The notes: generated by a model from the sequence alone, not told the origin. Positions 9,975 through 19,331 are shown, numbered from the stretch's first letter. The stretch: DNA of 64,000 bases from Pseudovibrio denitrificans JCM 12308 (GCF_001310815.1 NZ_BAZK01000018.1:45466-109465), one strand, 5' to 3'. Numbers and translations are program-made.

Positions 9975-10909
9975 TTATGAATCGAACAAGCTGGAAACAG
10001 AACGTTCCTGCGATGTGCGGTTGATCGCCTCGCCCATCAGAGGGGCGATAGAAATGGTGCGGATGTTCGGAGCAGCCTGAACAGCAGCGGTTGGCTCGAT
10101 GGAATCGGTGATCACCAGTTCCTTAAGCTTGGATGCGGAAACGCGTGCAACTGCGCCACCGGACAGCACGCCGTGCGTGATGTAAGCGGTTACAGATTTT
10201 GCACCAGCGTTGAGCAGAGCATCCGCTGCGTTGCAGAGAGTTCCACCAGAGTCCACGATGTCGTCCACGAGGATACAGTCGTAGCCATTTACATCACCGA
10301 TGATGTTCATGACTTCGGATTCTCCAGGCTTGTCGCGACGCTTATCAACGATGGACAGAGGAGCTTCGATGCGCTTTGCAAGTGCACGTGCGCGAACCAC
10401 GCCGCCAACATCCGGAGAAACAACCATAACGTTGGTTGTGTCGTAGCGCTCTTTGATGTCACGGGTCATCACAGGCGCGCCATAGAGGTTGTCGGTCGGA
10501 ATATCGAAGAAGCCCTGAATCTGGCCTGCATGCAGGTCGAGTGTGAGCACTCGGTCAGCACCGGCGTTGGTGATCAGATTGGCAACAAGTTTCGCAGAGA
10601 CTGGCGTACGAGGCGCCGGCTTACGGTCCTGACGGGCGTAGCAAAGTATGGAACCACTGCGGTAATACGACGTGCTGAGGAACGACGAAGCGCATCAATA
10701 ATGATGAGCAGTTCCATCAGGTGGTCATTAGCCGGATAGCTTGTTGGCTGAATGACGAAGACGTCTTCACCGCGTACGTTCTCCTGGATTTCAACGTAGA
10801 TTTCTTGGTCTGCAAAGCGGCGAACCTGGCACTTCGCCAATGGTACATCAAGATACTTTGAAATTTGCTCAGCCAGCGCGCGATTGGAGTTACCCGCGAC
10901 GATTTTCAT
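9975..10909 (-). CDS. prs: Ribose-phosphate pyrophosphokinase (frameshifted as read)
   Basis: Makes PRPP from ribose-5-phosphate and ATP for nucleotides, His, Trp and NAD; essential. The N-terminal part from ATG 10909 runs MKIVAGNSNRALAEQIS to ITAVVPYF. The second part starts in another frame at the RQDRK region and contains TLDLHAGQIQGFFD, the flexible RRDKPGES segment and the PRPP loop CILVDDIVDSGGT. The break is near 10641-10645. One extra G in the coding strand (TTTGGCTAC instead of TTTGCTAC) restores VVPYFGYARQDRK. Sequence error is likely. The 5' leader of about 230 bases holds hairpins. Confidence 0.93.
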
Positions 10910-11007
10910 AACCCGCAAGTCCTTCTTGGGCTTTGATCTCACAACCCGCTTTCGCCGGTAGTGAGGTGGAAATTTGCGTCCCTTGGTGGAACCCGATTTC
11001 TTCTGGT

Positions 11008-11030
11008 AAGGCACCCTGAAGGGTCGCCTT
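11008..11030 (-). other. Hairpin in the prs leader
   Basis: Inverted repeat AAGGC-ACCC / GGGT-C-GCCTT with a TGAA loop and one bulged base, about 100 bases upstream of the prs start. No T-run follows, so it is not an obvious terminator; it could be a leader structure. Confidence 0.4.
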
Positions 11031-11081
11031 GGGGCGCCTTTTAGCAACCTCGTCTTAAGCCGACAATAGCCAGAACGCACA

Positions 11082-11113
11082 GCAGCTCAGCTTTTTTGCA
11101 AAAGCTGAGCTGC
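11082..11113. terminator. Strong hairpin after the lipoprotein gene
   Basis: Perfect 14-bp inverted repeat (11082-11095 with 11100-11113) containing four A-T pairs next to a TTGC loop. It lies 30 bases beyond the lipoprotein stop. The U-rich part is inside the stem, so termination strength is uncertain. Confidence 0.5.
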
Positions 11114-11143
11114 ATAATTGTGTATCTATTTGATTTTATTAGG

Positions 11144-11647
11144 TCACTTGCTGTGTAACCATGCTTCTAAAGAAGCAATAGTTCTTGAGGCAATTCTCTG
11201 CAGCGCATCGCTGGAAACATCGTTCCATGGGTCGCCAGAGTTGCCGCCTGTCTGCTCCTGGCCGTCAATTCTGTGAACGCGATTGCCGTTTGCATCAATA
11301 ATATCAAATACATAGAAGACGGTGGTGGTGTACTGGTCACCCGCTGCGGTCAAGAATCCTTTGACTCGGTAGGTAGCTGGTGCGCCAACGCGTCTGACGA
11401 GGTTGAGATTCGCTGCTGCTGCGCGATTCCCCAGTTCCTCGGAGAGATCGTCGGCAATGTTGCCAGGCAGTCCGGTCAGCTGTTCGAAGGCGAACGTTGC
11501 TTTGGCGGGAGATACAGCCGGAGGAGCAGACTTGGTTTCAATCATGTCCCCGATGCTGGACGGGGGAATAGGGTTTGCCGCACAGCCTGCAAGAATTGCC
11601 ATAGCGGCAATGATTAATACCCGAGGTGAAAGTACGAGCTTCAGCAT
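11144..11647 (-). CDS. Putative lipoprotein of unknown function
   Basis: 167 residues. A hydrophobic signal with lipobox LAGC places the lipidated Cys at residue 22; the next residues (AANP) lack Asp at +2, compatible with outer-membrane sorting. The mature part is hydrophilic, with a predicted beta-rich region (ATYRVKGFLTA, TTTVFYVFDIID). I do not recognise a named domain. It lies in the minus-strand run downstream of lgt, the lipoprotein diacylglyceryl transferase, which fits but does not prove a link. Confidence 0.75.
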   Translation of the reverse strand: MLKLVLSPRVLIIAAMAILAGCAANPIPPSSIGDMIETKSAPPAVSPAKATFAFEQLTGLPGNIADDLSEELGNRAAAANLNLVRRVGAPATYRVKGFLTAAGDQYTTTVFYVFDIIDANGNRVHRIDGQEQTGGNSGDPWNDVSSDALQRIASRTIASLEAWLHSK

Positions 11648-11723
11648 GTCAGTCCTTAAAGTCCACTCAAAGAATCAGCGAGGGGTGCCCCAGTAGATTC
11701 GTAAAGAATAATTATGGCAGTCT

Positions 11724-12884
11724 TTACCCTGCCTTCACAGGGAGGTCGAGAGAAAGCTGTGATAAGCTTTCTGGCCCATCTTCGTGTGTGATGTAAGTTT
11801 GGCCCAAAGTCATGGCAGTTTCGCTATCGGAATCCATGATGATCATGTGCATAAACAACACCATGTTTTCCTGAATTTCATGTGCATTTTCTTTGAAAGC
11901 CATATACGGCGGCTCCATCCAGCTTGGTGTGAAGCGGGCACCAAGGGAATATCCGCAGGCATTGAGGCGATGTGGCATCAGGCCGCGATCATCCAGAATA
12001 TGAGCGTGCGCGGCAAACAGATCGCCAAAGGTGTTGCCAACCTGCATGGCCTGTTCAACGGCAATCATCGCGTCTTTTGCAGCTTGATGAAGCTCCAAAT
12101 GGCGCGGGGTCGGTTCCCCCAGAATAACGGTGCGGATGGCGGCTGCGTGGTAATGACGGTAAACACCGGCCCACTCCAGTGTGAGCTGATCATTTTCTGA
12201 GAGCGTTCTGCGGCCAGACTTGTAACGGCAGAGTAAGGCGTCCGGGCCGGAGCCGATGACAAACTCGTTGGCGGGATAGTCTCCGCCGCCTTCGAAGATA
12301 GTGCTTTGCATCTTTGCGAGGATGCGGCCTTCATCTGCTCCCGGCTTGATCTCTTCCATGGCAGCGAGGAAGGCCTGATCAGCGAGTTTGCCAGCGGTTC
12401 TGACGTATTCCAACTCGGTTGGTGATTTGACCAGACGCAGTTCCTTGATGATGTCGGAGGCGTCGTCCACGTCTGCGAAGGAATGGAGAGACTCGTCGAG
12501 CAGGCGGCCATTGGCGGCAGTGAGACCGTGGGTGTCGTATTCCACGCCGATGCGGGTGCCGAGCAGGTCGAGATCGAACAGGAGCTCCTTCACCTGCCCA
12601 ACAGGAGATTTGCCAGCCACATCCATCCAGAGGCGGATGTCTTTGAGGTTGGAGGTGTTGCGGGCCTGTCTGAGGTCTGCTGAGCGGGTGAGTAGGATTG
12701 GTTCTTCGCCTGGGCGATAAATCAGGCATTGGAAGAAGCAGTAGCCGAAGGTGTCGAAGCCTGTCAGCCAATACATGCTTTCCTGCGCGAAGATCAGCAG
12801 GCAGTCCAGATTGCGCTCTTTGAGTTTTGCGTCCAGAGCAGCACGGCGCTCAGCAAATTCTTCCGGTGAAAAGTGCAGGGCCAT
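11724..12884 (-). CDS. M24-fold (creatinase/Xaa-Pro peptidase-like) protein lacking metal ligands
   Basis: About 386 residues: an N-terminal creatinase-type domain (LIFAQESMYWLTGFDTFGY) and a C-terminal pita-bread domain. At the five usual metal-binding positions the sequence departs: the Asp...Asp motif reads LEWAGVYRHYHAAAIRT with the second Asp replaced by Ala, the usual GHGIG His site reads GYSLG, and the last Glu region reads TLGQTYITHEDG. It resembles metal-free creatinase-type enzymes more than metallopeptidases; substrate unknown. ATG 12884 is preferred over upstream in-frame codons because GGGAG lies seven bases before it. Confidence 0.8.
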   Translation of the reverse strand: MALHFSPEEFAERRAALDAKLKERNLDCLLIFAQESMYWLTGFDTFGYCFFQCLIYRPGEEPILLTRSADLRQARNTSNLKDIRLWMDVAGKSPVGQVKELLFDLDLLGTRIGVEYDTHGLTAANGRLLDESLHSFADVDDASDIIKELRLVKSPTELEYVRTAGKLADQAFLAAMEEIKPGADEGRILAKMQSTIFEGGGDYPANEFVIGSGPDALLCRYKSGRRTLSENDQLTLEWAGVYRHYHAAAIRTVILGEPTPRHLELHQAAKDAMIAVEQAMQVGNTFGDLFAAHAHILDDRGLMPHRLNACGYSLGARFTPSWMEPPYMAFKENAHEIQENMVLFMHMIIMDSDSETAMTLGQTYITHEDGPESLSQLSLDLPVKAG

Positions 12885-12955
12885 GGTTTTCTCCCAATCC
12901 ATAGTTTGCAACGCAATCTGAAACAGAACTTACTCTTGCTCGCCCGCCAGCACAA

Positions 12956-13723
12956 TCAGGCGGTTAACATGATAGTTGATATTTGGCGCCCGTAATCCGG
13001 TTCTTTGTTATGGGTGGTTCTTCGGTAGGAGAAGAACCTATCTGCATCTGCATAGGTGCAGAGTTTCAGGTCGATGACTTCTTTCAGGCCCAGTTGGTCG
13101 AGCTGTGCTTTGATGAAGGCAGGTAGGTCGAACATACTGTGCAGTGGCTTTTCGGAAGGTACAAAGAAGCGTTGATTGTCCTTGGATTGCTCAAGGAAGC
13201 GCAGGGCAAACTCCGGGCCGACTTCGTAGGCTTGCTGGGAGATCATCGGGCCCATCACAGCCGTGATGTTGGCTGGATCTGCGCCAAGCTGCTGCATGGC
13301 TTTAACGGTGTTGGGCAGGATGCCGTCTACTGCGCCTTTCCAGCCGGAATGGGCTGCACCGATGACGCCTTTGTCCGGATCAACAAACAGGATCGGGCCG
13401 CAGTCCGCTGTCAGAATGCCGATGGCGACACCGGGTGTGTTGGTGACAAGGGCGTCGGCGCGTTTATCGTCTTCTTCAGCGAAGGGGCCGGATACACTCA
13501 GGACCTTGGTGGAGTGGATCTGGTAGGGCGTGACCAGATGCTCTGGCGTGGTGCCGAGCTTTTCGGCAACGCGGCGGCGGTTTTCCAGCACGTCCTCGCG
13601 GTTGTCGCTGGAGCCGAGGCCGACGTTGAGGCCTTTATAGATGCCGGAGGAGACGCCGCCTTCGCGGGTGAAGAAGCCATGTGAGATGCGTTGCATTGCT
13701 TCAAGCTCTGGCACTTTAATCAT
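12956..13723 (-). CDS. pgeF: Peptidoglycan editing factor PgeF (YfiH/laccase-domain)
   Basis: 255 residues. A single multicopper-polyphenol-oxidase-like domain that, in E. coli, removes misincorporated residues from muropeptide precursors. Visible metal-site motifs: HSTKV with its His, TADCGPILF with its Cys, and AAHSGWKGA with its His. The usual HAGWRG is slightly changed. It lies 24 bases downstream of midA on the same strand, in the lgt-midA-pgeF order common in alphaproteobacteria. Confidence 0.92.
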   Translation of the reverse strand: MIKVPELEAMQRISHGFFTREGGVSSGIYKGLNVGLGSSDNREDVLENRRRVAEKLGTTPEHLVTPYQIHSTKVLSVSGPFAEEDDKRADALVTNTPGVAIGILTADCGPILFVDPDKGVIGAAHSGWKGAVDGILPNTVKAMQQLGADPANITAVMGPMISQQAYEVGPEFALRFLEQSKDNQRFFVPSEKPLHSMFDLPAFIKAQLDQLGLKEVIDLKLCTYADADRFFSYRRTTHNKEPDYGRQISTIMLTA

Positions 13724-13747
13724 TGGCTTCTCCGGCGTTTGACTGGT

Positions 13748-14839
13748 TTAATTCTGGAAAGGAATTGGTTGTTCTGAAGTGTTGGAGATGCAGAGGACTT
13801 TGAACAGGGTGCCCATCTGATCATCGGCGGCAAGACGCTCTACATCCTTGCGGATCTGGTCCTGATCCAGCGTGGATTTGCCTGCACCAAGCTGGCCTGC
13901 GCGTTCCAGCAGACCGAGGCCGAGCAGGAACTGGCCTTGACCGATTGGGCCGTGCGCAGTGGCGCCTTCTGCTGCAGCTGCGTTTGCCAGTGCCTGAAAG
14001 TTGACGTGTGCGGTCAGATCTGCTTCGCCGCAGTGTTCCAAAGTGGAGACGTACTCGTGCTTCTTGAGAGCCTGGAAGGTGTCACCGGTGGCAGTCTTGG
14101 CGTAACCGTAGTCGATCAGCAGTGCTGCGCCGCCATTTGCTTTGAGGCGGTGGCCGATCTGGGAAGCAATGGCGTTGGAAGCTGGTGACAGTTCCAGTGT
14201 GTCGCCGATCTTTGCCTGCAGGTTCGCTTTTGCGACGTCTGCTGGTGACAGAGTGCCTGAGCCAATGCCGAACGTGAGGTTGCCATCTTCATCCAGACCA
14301 ACGCAACGCTCGCGCCAGCCGGTGTCTGTCAACTGGTACTGGTGGATTGGTAATGCGTCGAACAGCTCGTTGGCGACGAGCAGCGTCGGGCCTTCCGGGA
14401 TGGTGTCTAGCGTGTCGTGCCATTTGATGGAATAAGCCTTCAGCAGCTTGCGCTGTGCTTTGCGTAAAGATGGGCTGGTTTCGACCAGATGGATCTGAAT
14501 GTTGGCGAGCATCTGAGGGCGCAGTGAGATCACGCGCAGGATGTCCTTCATCAGTGTGCCACGGCCCGGGCCCATTTCTACTAGATGCACTGGTCCTTTT
14601 AGGTCCTGCGAAAGCCATTGGTGCAGAAGCCACGCGCCGATGAGCTCGCCGAACAGCTGAGAGATCTCTGGCGCTGTGGTGAAGTCGCCTTTTGCGCCGA
14701 AGGGCTGCTGGCGCATGTAATAGCCGTGCTCAGGATCAGACAGGCACAGCGCCATATACTCGGCAACGGTCATTGGACCATGATCCGCAATGCGCTTTTT
14801 GATTTTTTCCTGAAGAGGCGTGGATGCGGAACCGGTCAT
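13748..14839 (-). CDS. SAM-dependent methyltransferase, MidA/NDUFAF7 family
   Basis: 363 residues. Bacterial member of the family whose mitochondrial form methylates an Arg of complex I subunit NDUFS2. Motif I VEMGPGRGTLMKDILR near residue 90, ANELFDALPIHQY and LLIDYGY are all visible. The start overlaps the lgt stop by four bases (ATGA), indicating coupling. Substrate in bacteria is not certain. Confidence 0.92.
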   Translation of the reverse strand: MTGSASTPLQEKIKKRIADHGPMTVAEYMALCLSDPEHGYYMRQQPFGAKGDFTTAPEISQLFGELIGAWLLHQWLSQDLKGPVHLVEMGPGRGTLMKDILRVISLRPQMLANIQIHLVETSPSLRKAQRKLLKAYSIKWHDTLDTIPEGPTLLVANELFDALPIHQYQLTDTGWRERCVGLDEDGNLTFGIGSGTLSPADVAKANLQAKIGDTLELSPASNAIASQIGHRLKANGGAALLIDYGYAKTATGDTFQALKKHEYVSTLEHCGEADLTAHVNFQALANAAAAEGATAHGPIGQGQFLLGLGLLERAGQLGAGKSTLDQDQIRKDVERLAADDQMGTLFKVLCISNTSEQPIPFQN

Positions 14840-15669
14840 TTTGCTTCTTTGTTTTCCGTATTTCTTTTAAGTGCCCAAACCACGATGACGATACCGATCA
14901 GAACCATTGGCAGGCTTAGCAGCATACCCATGGTGAAGAAGCCGGATAGATAGCCAATGTGTGCATCCGGAACGCGGTAGAACTCTACAAAGGTGCGTGC
15001 CAGACCGTAGCCAATTGCGAAGCTGCCTGCGAGCACGCCGGGCTTTTGCAGCAGTTTGAAGCGGTGAGACAGCAGGCGGAGCACGAGGAACAACAGAGCT
15101 CCTTCCAGTGCTGCTTCGTAAAGCTGGCTTGGGTGTCTTGGTTCTGGTCCGCCATTGGGGAACACGACAGCCCACGGCACATCCGTGACACGGCCCCAAA
15201 GCTCGGAGTTGATGAAGTTGGCGATGCGTCCGAAGAAGAGACCGATCGGCGCGGCAATGGCAGCCAGGTCAAACATGGTCCAGCCGGACAGGCCGCGGGC
15301 TCTGGAGTAGATGAACAGCACGACAATCATGCCCAGCAGACCGCCATGGAAGGCCATACCGCCTTGCCAGACTGCAAGGATCTCGGTCGGGTTCGCCAGA
15401 TAGTAGGGCAGATTGTAGAACAGCACGTAGCCCAAACGACCACCCAGCACGATGCCGAGTGTTGCCCACATGACGAAGTCGTCGATATCGGTTCCTGTTG
15501 GATGAGCTGTCTTGCTCCACAGATTGGTGTTGCGCACGGTCACGACCATATAGCGCCATGCGAGAAGAATTCCGGCGATATATGCCAGCGCATACCAACG
15601 GATGGCCAGTGGTCCGAACTCAATCAGAACCGGATCAATCATCGGGAACGGTATGGCTAGGAGCGGCAT
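14836..15669 (-). CDS. lgt: Prolipoprotein diacylglyceryl transferase
   Basis: 277-residue inner-membrane enzyme that adds diacylglycerol to the lipobox Cys; essential in most Gram-negatives. Seven hydrophobic segments; HGGLLG contains the catalytic-region His, and GRIANFINSELWGR is the Lgt signature. First gene of the minus-strand run lgt-midA-pgeF. Upstream is a 385-base gap with a palindromic repeat and presumably the promoter. Confidence 0.97.
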   Translation of the reverse strand: MPLLAIPFPMIDPVLIEFGPLAIRWYALAYIAGILLAWRYMVVTVRNTNLWSKTAHPTGTDIDDFVMWATLGIVLGGRLGYVLFYNLPYYLANPTEILAVWQGGMAFHGGLLGMIVVLFIYSRARGLSGWTMFDLAAIAAPIGLFFGRIANFINSELWGRVTDVPWAVVFPNGGPEPRHPSQLYEAALEGALLFLVLRLLSHRFKLLQKPGVLAGSFAIGYGLARTFVEFYRVPDAHIGYLSGFFTMGMLLSLPMVLIGIVIVVWALKRNTENKEAK

Positions 15670-16054
15670 ATGAGATCCTTTTGTTTTTGGAGCGTACCTG
15701 TCGTCAGAACTCTTAGGGCTGTTCGCATTTATGTTGAAACGCCTGACCTGCTTTCGCTCATATTCTGCGTATCTTTATCCGAAAAACGGTCCCCACTTTT
15801 TGGAGATACGCTGTAGATTTGAGCGGTATGTGGTCATTTGATTGCAACGGATCAAGCAACAGACACCCCGAATGAGCGAGCATTCCGACAACTAGAGGAT
15901 TTGGTCAAGTGGTTTGTGGGAGGTGTTCAACACAAGCTTTCGGCATTTTACTGACAGGTTCTTTAGGGTTCTGGGCGCAAAACAGCTCTCAACGCTTGAA
16001 AGTGGCGGGCCAGACCAATACTTGTTTGAGAGAGATAAATTTTAAGAGGACGCC
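15670..16054. other. Divergent intergenic region lgt / ubiK
   Basis: 385 bases with no coding evidence. It holds one rhizobial-type palindromic repeat (15767-15811) and must contain promoters for both flanking genes. AGAGGA just before 16055 is the ubiK ribosome binding site. Confidence 0.6.
15767..15811. repeat. Palindromic intergenic repeat, copy 1
   Basis: About 45 bases bounded by GCGTATCT and AGATACGC with an internal CCGAAAAACGG...ACTTTTTGG core. Two further copies occur in this window at 35162 and 61919. It resembles the short palindromic elements scattered between genes in Rhizobium and Brucella relatives. Confidence 0.75.
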
Positions 16055-16339
16055 ATGAGCCAGTCTCCTAATCGCATGTTCGACGAGTTTGCTAAGCTGA
16101 TGACCGATGCAGCTGGTGTTGCACAGGGTGCCAAGCGGGAAGTCGAAACCGCATTCCGAGCACAGATCGAGCGTTTCATGTCGGATATGGATCTGGTGTC
16201 CCGCGATGAGTTTGACACAGTCAAAGACATGGCGATCAAGGCACTGGATGACGTAGAAAAGCTGGAAGAGCGCCTTGCAGCTCTGGAAAAGCGCCTTGCG
16301 GATCAGGACGAAAAAGCTGCCCCTGAAGACAAGGCATAA
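16055..16339 (+). CDS. ubiK: Ubiquinone biosynthesis accessory factor UbiK (BMFP family)
   Basis: 94 residues: an amphipathic helical N-terminus (QSPNRMFDEFAKLMTDAAGV) and a C-terminal coiled coil (KLEERLAALEKRLADQDEK). The family binds membranes and supports ubiquinone synthesis with UbiJ; the alphaproteobacterial role is inferred by homology. Start ATG 16055 with AGAGGA upstream. A hairpin terminator follows. Confidence 0.88.
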   Translation: MSQSPNRMFDEFAKLMTDAAGVAQGAKREVETAFRAQIERFMSDMDLVSRDEFDTVKDMAIKALDDVEKLEERLAALEKRLADQDEKAAPEDKA

Positions 16340-16369
16340 TGCCCGCTGAAAATTACATGTGAATATGCT

Positions 16370-16398
16370 GTGGGCGGCTTTGAGTCGTCCACAATTTT
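16370..16398 (+). terminator. Hairpin terminator after ubiK
   Basis: GTGGGCGGC / GTCGTCCAC, 9 bp with two G-U pairs and a TTTGA loop, followed by AATTTT. A second small hairpin TTCCCC / GGGGAA lies at 16415-16431. Confidence 0.6.
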
Positions 16399-16634
16399 CG
16401 CAATGAACTGTCTGTTCCCCCTATAGGGGAATGTCCAAGTCTATCGGTATATTGGCAAAAAAAGGGATTCGATGTGTTGCATCAATAGTTCCCGTGAAAC
16501 CTTCTTGGTGGAACTTCCTTTGTAGCGCATGCTTCTATCTAAAGAGCACGTAAGTGTCTGGTCCATGATCACTCAACCCGCGTCCGTCCGGAGTGGGTAG
16601 ATAAACCATTCCTCAAACGGAAAGAGGACCGGAA

Positions 16635-17135
16635 ATGAGCCTTATTGAGTTCGGCACGGAACGCCCCCTGAATCCGGTTGATACGATCGAAAACCTTGCA
16701 ACCGGTAACGACTGGTCCTTTGAACGACTTGGTGATGATGAAATTTCCATTTCGGTTACAGGGACTTGGTGCGACTATCACGTAACCTTCTCGTGGATGG
16801 AAGAGTTGGAAGCGCTGCATATGGCAAGCGCATTCGACCTGAAAGTCCCAGCTCCCCGCAAAGATGAGATTGTCCGCCTGCTTGCGTTGATCAACGAGCA
16901 GCAATGGATGGGCCACTTTGATATCTGGGGCCGCGAAGGTGTTGTTATTTTCCGTCAGTCTTTGCTTTTGGCTGGTGGTGCAGAAGCCAATTCTTCTCAG
17001 ATTGAAGTCCTTTTTTCCAATTCTCTGGATTCATGCGAACGGTACTATCAGGCATTCCAGTTTGTCGTCTGGGCAGGCAAGACCGCTCAGGAAGCGATGG
17101 AAACAGTGATGTTTGAAACTGCCGGTGATGCATGA
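16635..17135 (+). CDS. YbjN domain-containing protein
   Basis: 166 residues of the YbjN fold (SycE/type III chaperone-like alpha-beta). Segments FDLKVPAPRKDEIVRLLALINEQQWMGHFDIW and FRQSLLLAGG are family-typical. Function unsettled; E. coli YbjN affects motility, biofilm and stress. Its stop overlaps the proC start (ATGA), so the two are co-translated. GAGGACC precedes the ATG. Confidence 0.88.
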   Translation: MSLIEFGTERPLNPVDTIENLATGNDWSFERLGDDEISISVTGTWCDYHVTFSWMEELEALHMASAFDLKVPAPRKDEIVRLLALINEQQWMGHFDIWGREGVVIFRQSLLLAGGAEANSSQIEVLFSNSLDSCERYYQAFQFVVWAGKTAQEAMETVMFETAGDA

Positions 17136-17953
17136 AATTAACGAATGAACGTCCGCTTGTTCTGATTGGAGCAGGTAAAATGGGTGGTGCCATGCTGTCC
17201 GGCTGGATGAAGCAGGGTATGGCACCAGAACATGTGGTTGTTGTTGACCCGAACCCACCTGCCGAGACGATTGAAACCATTCAGGCACATGATCTGGTCT
17301 GGCACAAAAGCGTGCCTGACGGTGTTGTTGGCGGTGTGCTTCTGCTCGCTATCAAGCCACAAATGATGGAAGACGTGCTGCCGACGCTTAAAGGTCTGGC
17401 AGATGCGCAGAGCGTGGTGCTTTCGGTGGCTGCCGGTACGACCATCAAGCGGTTTAAAGACAACTTTGGTGCCGGACAGCCGGTGGTTCGCGTTATTCCA
17501 AATACACCTTCGCAGGTGGGCCGTGGTGTGACGGCTGGTTATGCCTCTGATGAAGTTCAGGACACGCAGAAGGCACTGATGAGTTCTCTGCTGGAATCCA
17601 TCGGCGTGTTTTACTGGGTGGAAGCTGAAGAGCAGATTGATCTGGCAACGGCTGTGAGTGGTTCTGGTCCTGCCTACGTGTTCCATCTGGTTGAAGCGAT
17701 GAGCGCAGCAGGACAGCGTTTGGGCCTGACTGCGGAACTTGCGGAAGCGCTCGCAAGAGGGACAGTATCTGGTTCTGGTGAGCTGCTACACCAATCCTCT
17801 GAGGATGCGGATGTTTTGCGTAAGAACGTAACCTCGCCGGGCGGCACAACAGCTGCAGCGCTTTCTGTGCTGATGGGGGATGATGCCCTGACCAACCTGA
17901 TGAGCGATGCGGTTGCGAAGGCAGCGCACCGTGCAACAGAACTTGCTGATTAA
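17132..17953 (+). CDS. proC: Pyrroline-5-carboxylate reductase
   Basis: Last step of proline synthesis, NAD(P)H-dependent. 273 residues. The Rossmann motif LIGAGKMGGAMLSGW is at the N-terminus; the C-terminal dimer domain has AVSGSGPAYVFHLVEAM and TSPGGTTAAAL. It overlaps the ybjN-like gene by four bases and is followed by a strong terminator. Confidence 0.97.
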   Translation: MKLTNERPLVLIGAGKMGGAMLSGWMKQGMAPEHVVVVDPNPPAETIETIQAHDLVWHKSVPDGVVGGVLLLAIKPQMMEDVLPTLKGLADAQSVVLSVAAGTTIKRFKDNFGAGQPVVRVIPNTPSQVGRGVTAGYASDEVQDTQKALMSSLLESIGVFYWVEAEEQIDLATAVSGSGPAYVFHLVEAMSAAGQRLGLTAELAEALARGTVSGSGELLHQSSEDADVLRKNVTSPGGTTAAALSVLMGDDALTNLMSDAVAKAAHRATELAD

Positions 17954-18016
17954 GGCAGCTTTGGCGGTGCTGGAAGATCGCTTCCGGCAGGTTTCAAAAT
18001 TACTCGATATTGACGT

Positions 18017-18046
18017 AAAGCCTCGGTTACTAGACTGAGGCTTTTT
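18017..18046 (+). terminator. Intrinsic terminator of proC
   Basis: AAGCCTCGGT, loop TACTAG, ACTGAGGCTT, then TTTTCTTT. Located 65 bases after the stop. Confidence 0.85.
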
Positions 18047-18226
18047 CTTTGTACGTGGGGTGTTCCTGTGTGTATGATTAAGTGTTGATGCGTAGTTGGA
18101 GCACGTTGCGTTCATTTACATTCACGCCCCGCACTCTAACTTCTTTAATGAAGCGGGTTCTCTGCGGTTGGTCCTGGCCAATCTAACGGAATGCGCTTCA
18201 GAGTGTTGGCCATACAGGAGCGTGCC

Positions 18227-18919
18227 ATGCCTACTGAGAAGACCCATCAGAAAGTCGTCGCGAGTTTCATTGAGCTGCTGGAGACGCACCGGATTGAAGA
18301 AATCACCTATGCGGCGATCGCGGACAATGCGGGTGTCAAGATTGAAGTGGTGCGTGCGTGCTGTAATGGCAAACTGGACCTGCTTGCTGCCTTTATGCGG
18401 GAGATCGATCAGAAGGTTTTGAAAGAGCGGGACCCTGATCTCATGGATGAGACCCCTCGGGACCGCCTGTTTGATGTGCTGATGTGTCGTCTGGACCTCA
18501 TGGAGCCACACAGAGAAGCCATCCGAAATCTACGCAGAACAGTTGTTAAGGATCCCGCTCTGGCTATGCACATGCATAAGCTGGTGACACGCTCCATGAA
18601 GTGGATGCTGGTGGCTGCCGGTATTGAAGAGTTTGGCTTGCGCAATGTGGGTATGTCGAATGCGTTGGCGCTGGGCTTTGAGCGGTTGGTGCGGGTGTGG
18701 CTGGAAGATGATGCGCCCGGACATCCTAAAGTTATGGTCGCCGTTGATGATATGTTGGCAAATGGCGAAAAGTGGATGGGCCGTGCTTGCCGGGTCGAGA
18801 AAGTGGCGGCACCCTTTATTGAAGGGCTGGGCCGTTTGTGTCAGAGGCCGCTGCGCCCAAAAGGCCAGAGCACACCTCCATCAGCTACTGCAAATGGTGG
18901 GGCTGAAGCCAGCCCCTGA
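18227..18919 (+). CDS. TetR/AcrR family transcriptional regulator
   Basis: 230 residues. N-terminal HTH near residues 25-50 (ITYAAIADNAGVKIEVVRACCNGKLDLLAAF) and an all-helical ligand-binding domain with two hydrophobic helices. The HTH lacks the usual YYHF ending (it has CCNGK) and so may have altered DNA binding. C-terminal 30 residues are Pro/Ser/Gly-rich. ATG 18227 is preferred over 18191 because CAGGAG precedes it. It precedes the CsaA-like gene on the same strand; target unknown. Confidence 0.8.
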   Translation: MPTEKTHQKVVASFIELLETHRIEEITYAAIADNAGVKIEVVRACCNGKLDLLAAFMREIDQKVLKERDPDLMDETPRDRLFDVLMCRLDLMEPHREAIRNLRRTVVKDPALAMHMHKLVTRSMKWMLVAAGIEEFGLRNVGMSNALALGFERLVRVWLEDDAPGHPKVMVAVDDMLANGEKWMGRACRVEKVAAPFIEGLGRLCQRPLRPKGQSTPPSATANGGAEASP

Positions 18920-18955
18920 TGCGGTTGGCGTCTAATTTAAGTTATTGAGAAGAAT

Positions 18956-19312
18956 ATGGACCAAAAAGAAACTACTAAAACCATCGGCATTGATGATTTT
19001 TTGAATGTGGATGTGCGTGTTGGCACCGTTATTGAAGCAGTTGATTTTCCAGAGGCACGTAAGCCTGCGTACAAGCTGAAGATTGATTTTGGTGATGACA
19101 TTGGCGTCAAAAAGACGTCTGCGCAGATCACTGCGCATTACACACCTGAGACACTGATTGGTCGTCAGGTGGTTGCTGTCGTGAATTTCCCACCACGCCA
19201 GATCGGGCCTTTCATGTCTGAGGTTCTGACCCTTGGGTTGGCTGATGAGAATGGCGATATTGTTCTGCTGCATCCTGACAGCAAGGTGCCAAATGGCGGG
19301 CGGATGCACTGA
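18956..19312 (+). CDS. csaA: tRNA-binding protein, CsaA/YgjH type
   Basis: 118 residues: a single EMAP-II/tRNA-binding OB fold. VDVRVGTVIEAVDFPEARKPAYKLKIDFG, VVAVVNFPPRQIGPFMSEVL and VLLHPD are CsaA hallmarks. Thought to bind tRNA as a dimer; a chaperone-like role in protein export was reported for Bacillus. No terminator with a T-run follows; instead a structured region begins 20 bases after the stop. Confidence 0.93.
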   Translation: MDQKETTKTIGIDDFLNVDVRVGTVIEAVDFPEARKPAYKLKIDFGDDIGVKKTSAQITAHYTPETLIGRQVVAVVNFPPRQIGPFMSEVLTLGLADENGDIVLLHPDSKVPNGGRMH

Positions 19313-19331
19313 CCCTTATGTGGTTGTTCGG

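Noticed and set aside
15838..15855. FNR-like box TTGAT...ATCAA
   Set aside because: The spacing is eight bases, not four, so it does not fit an FNR/Anr site.
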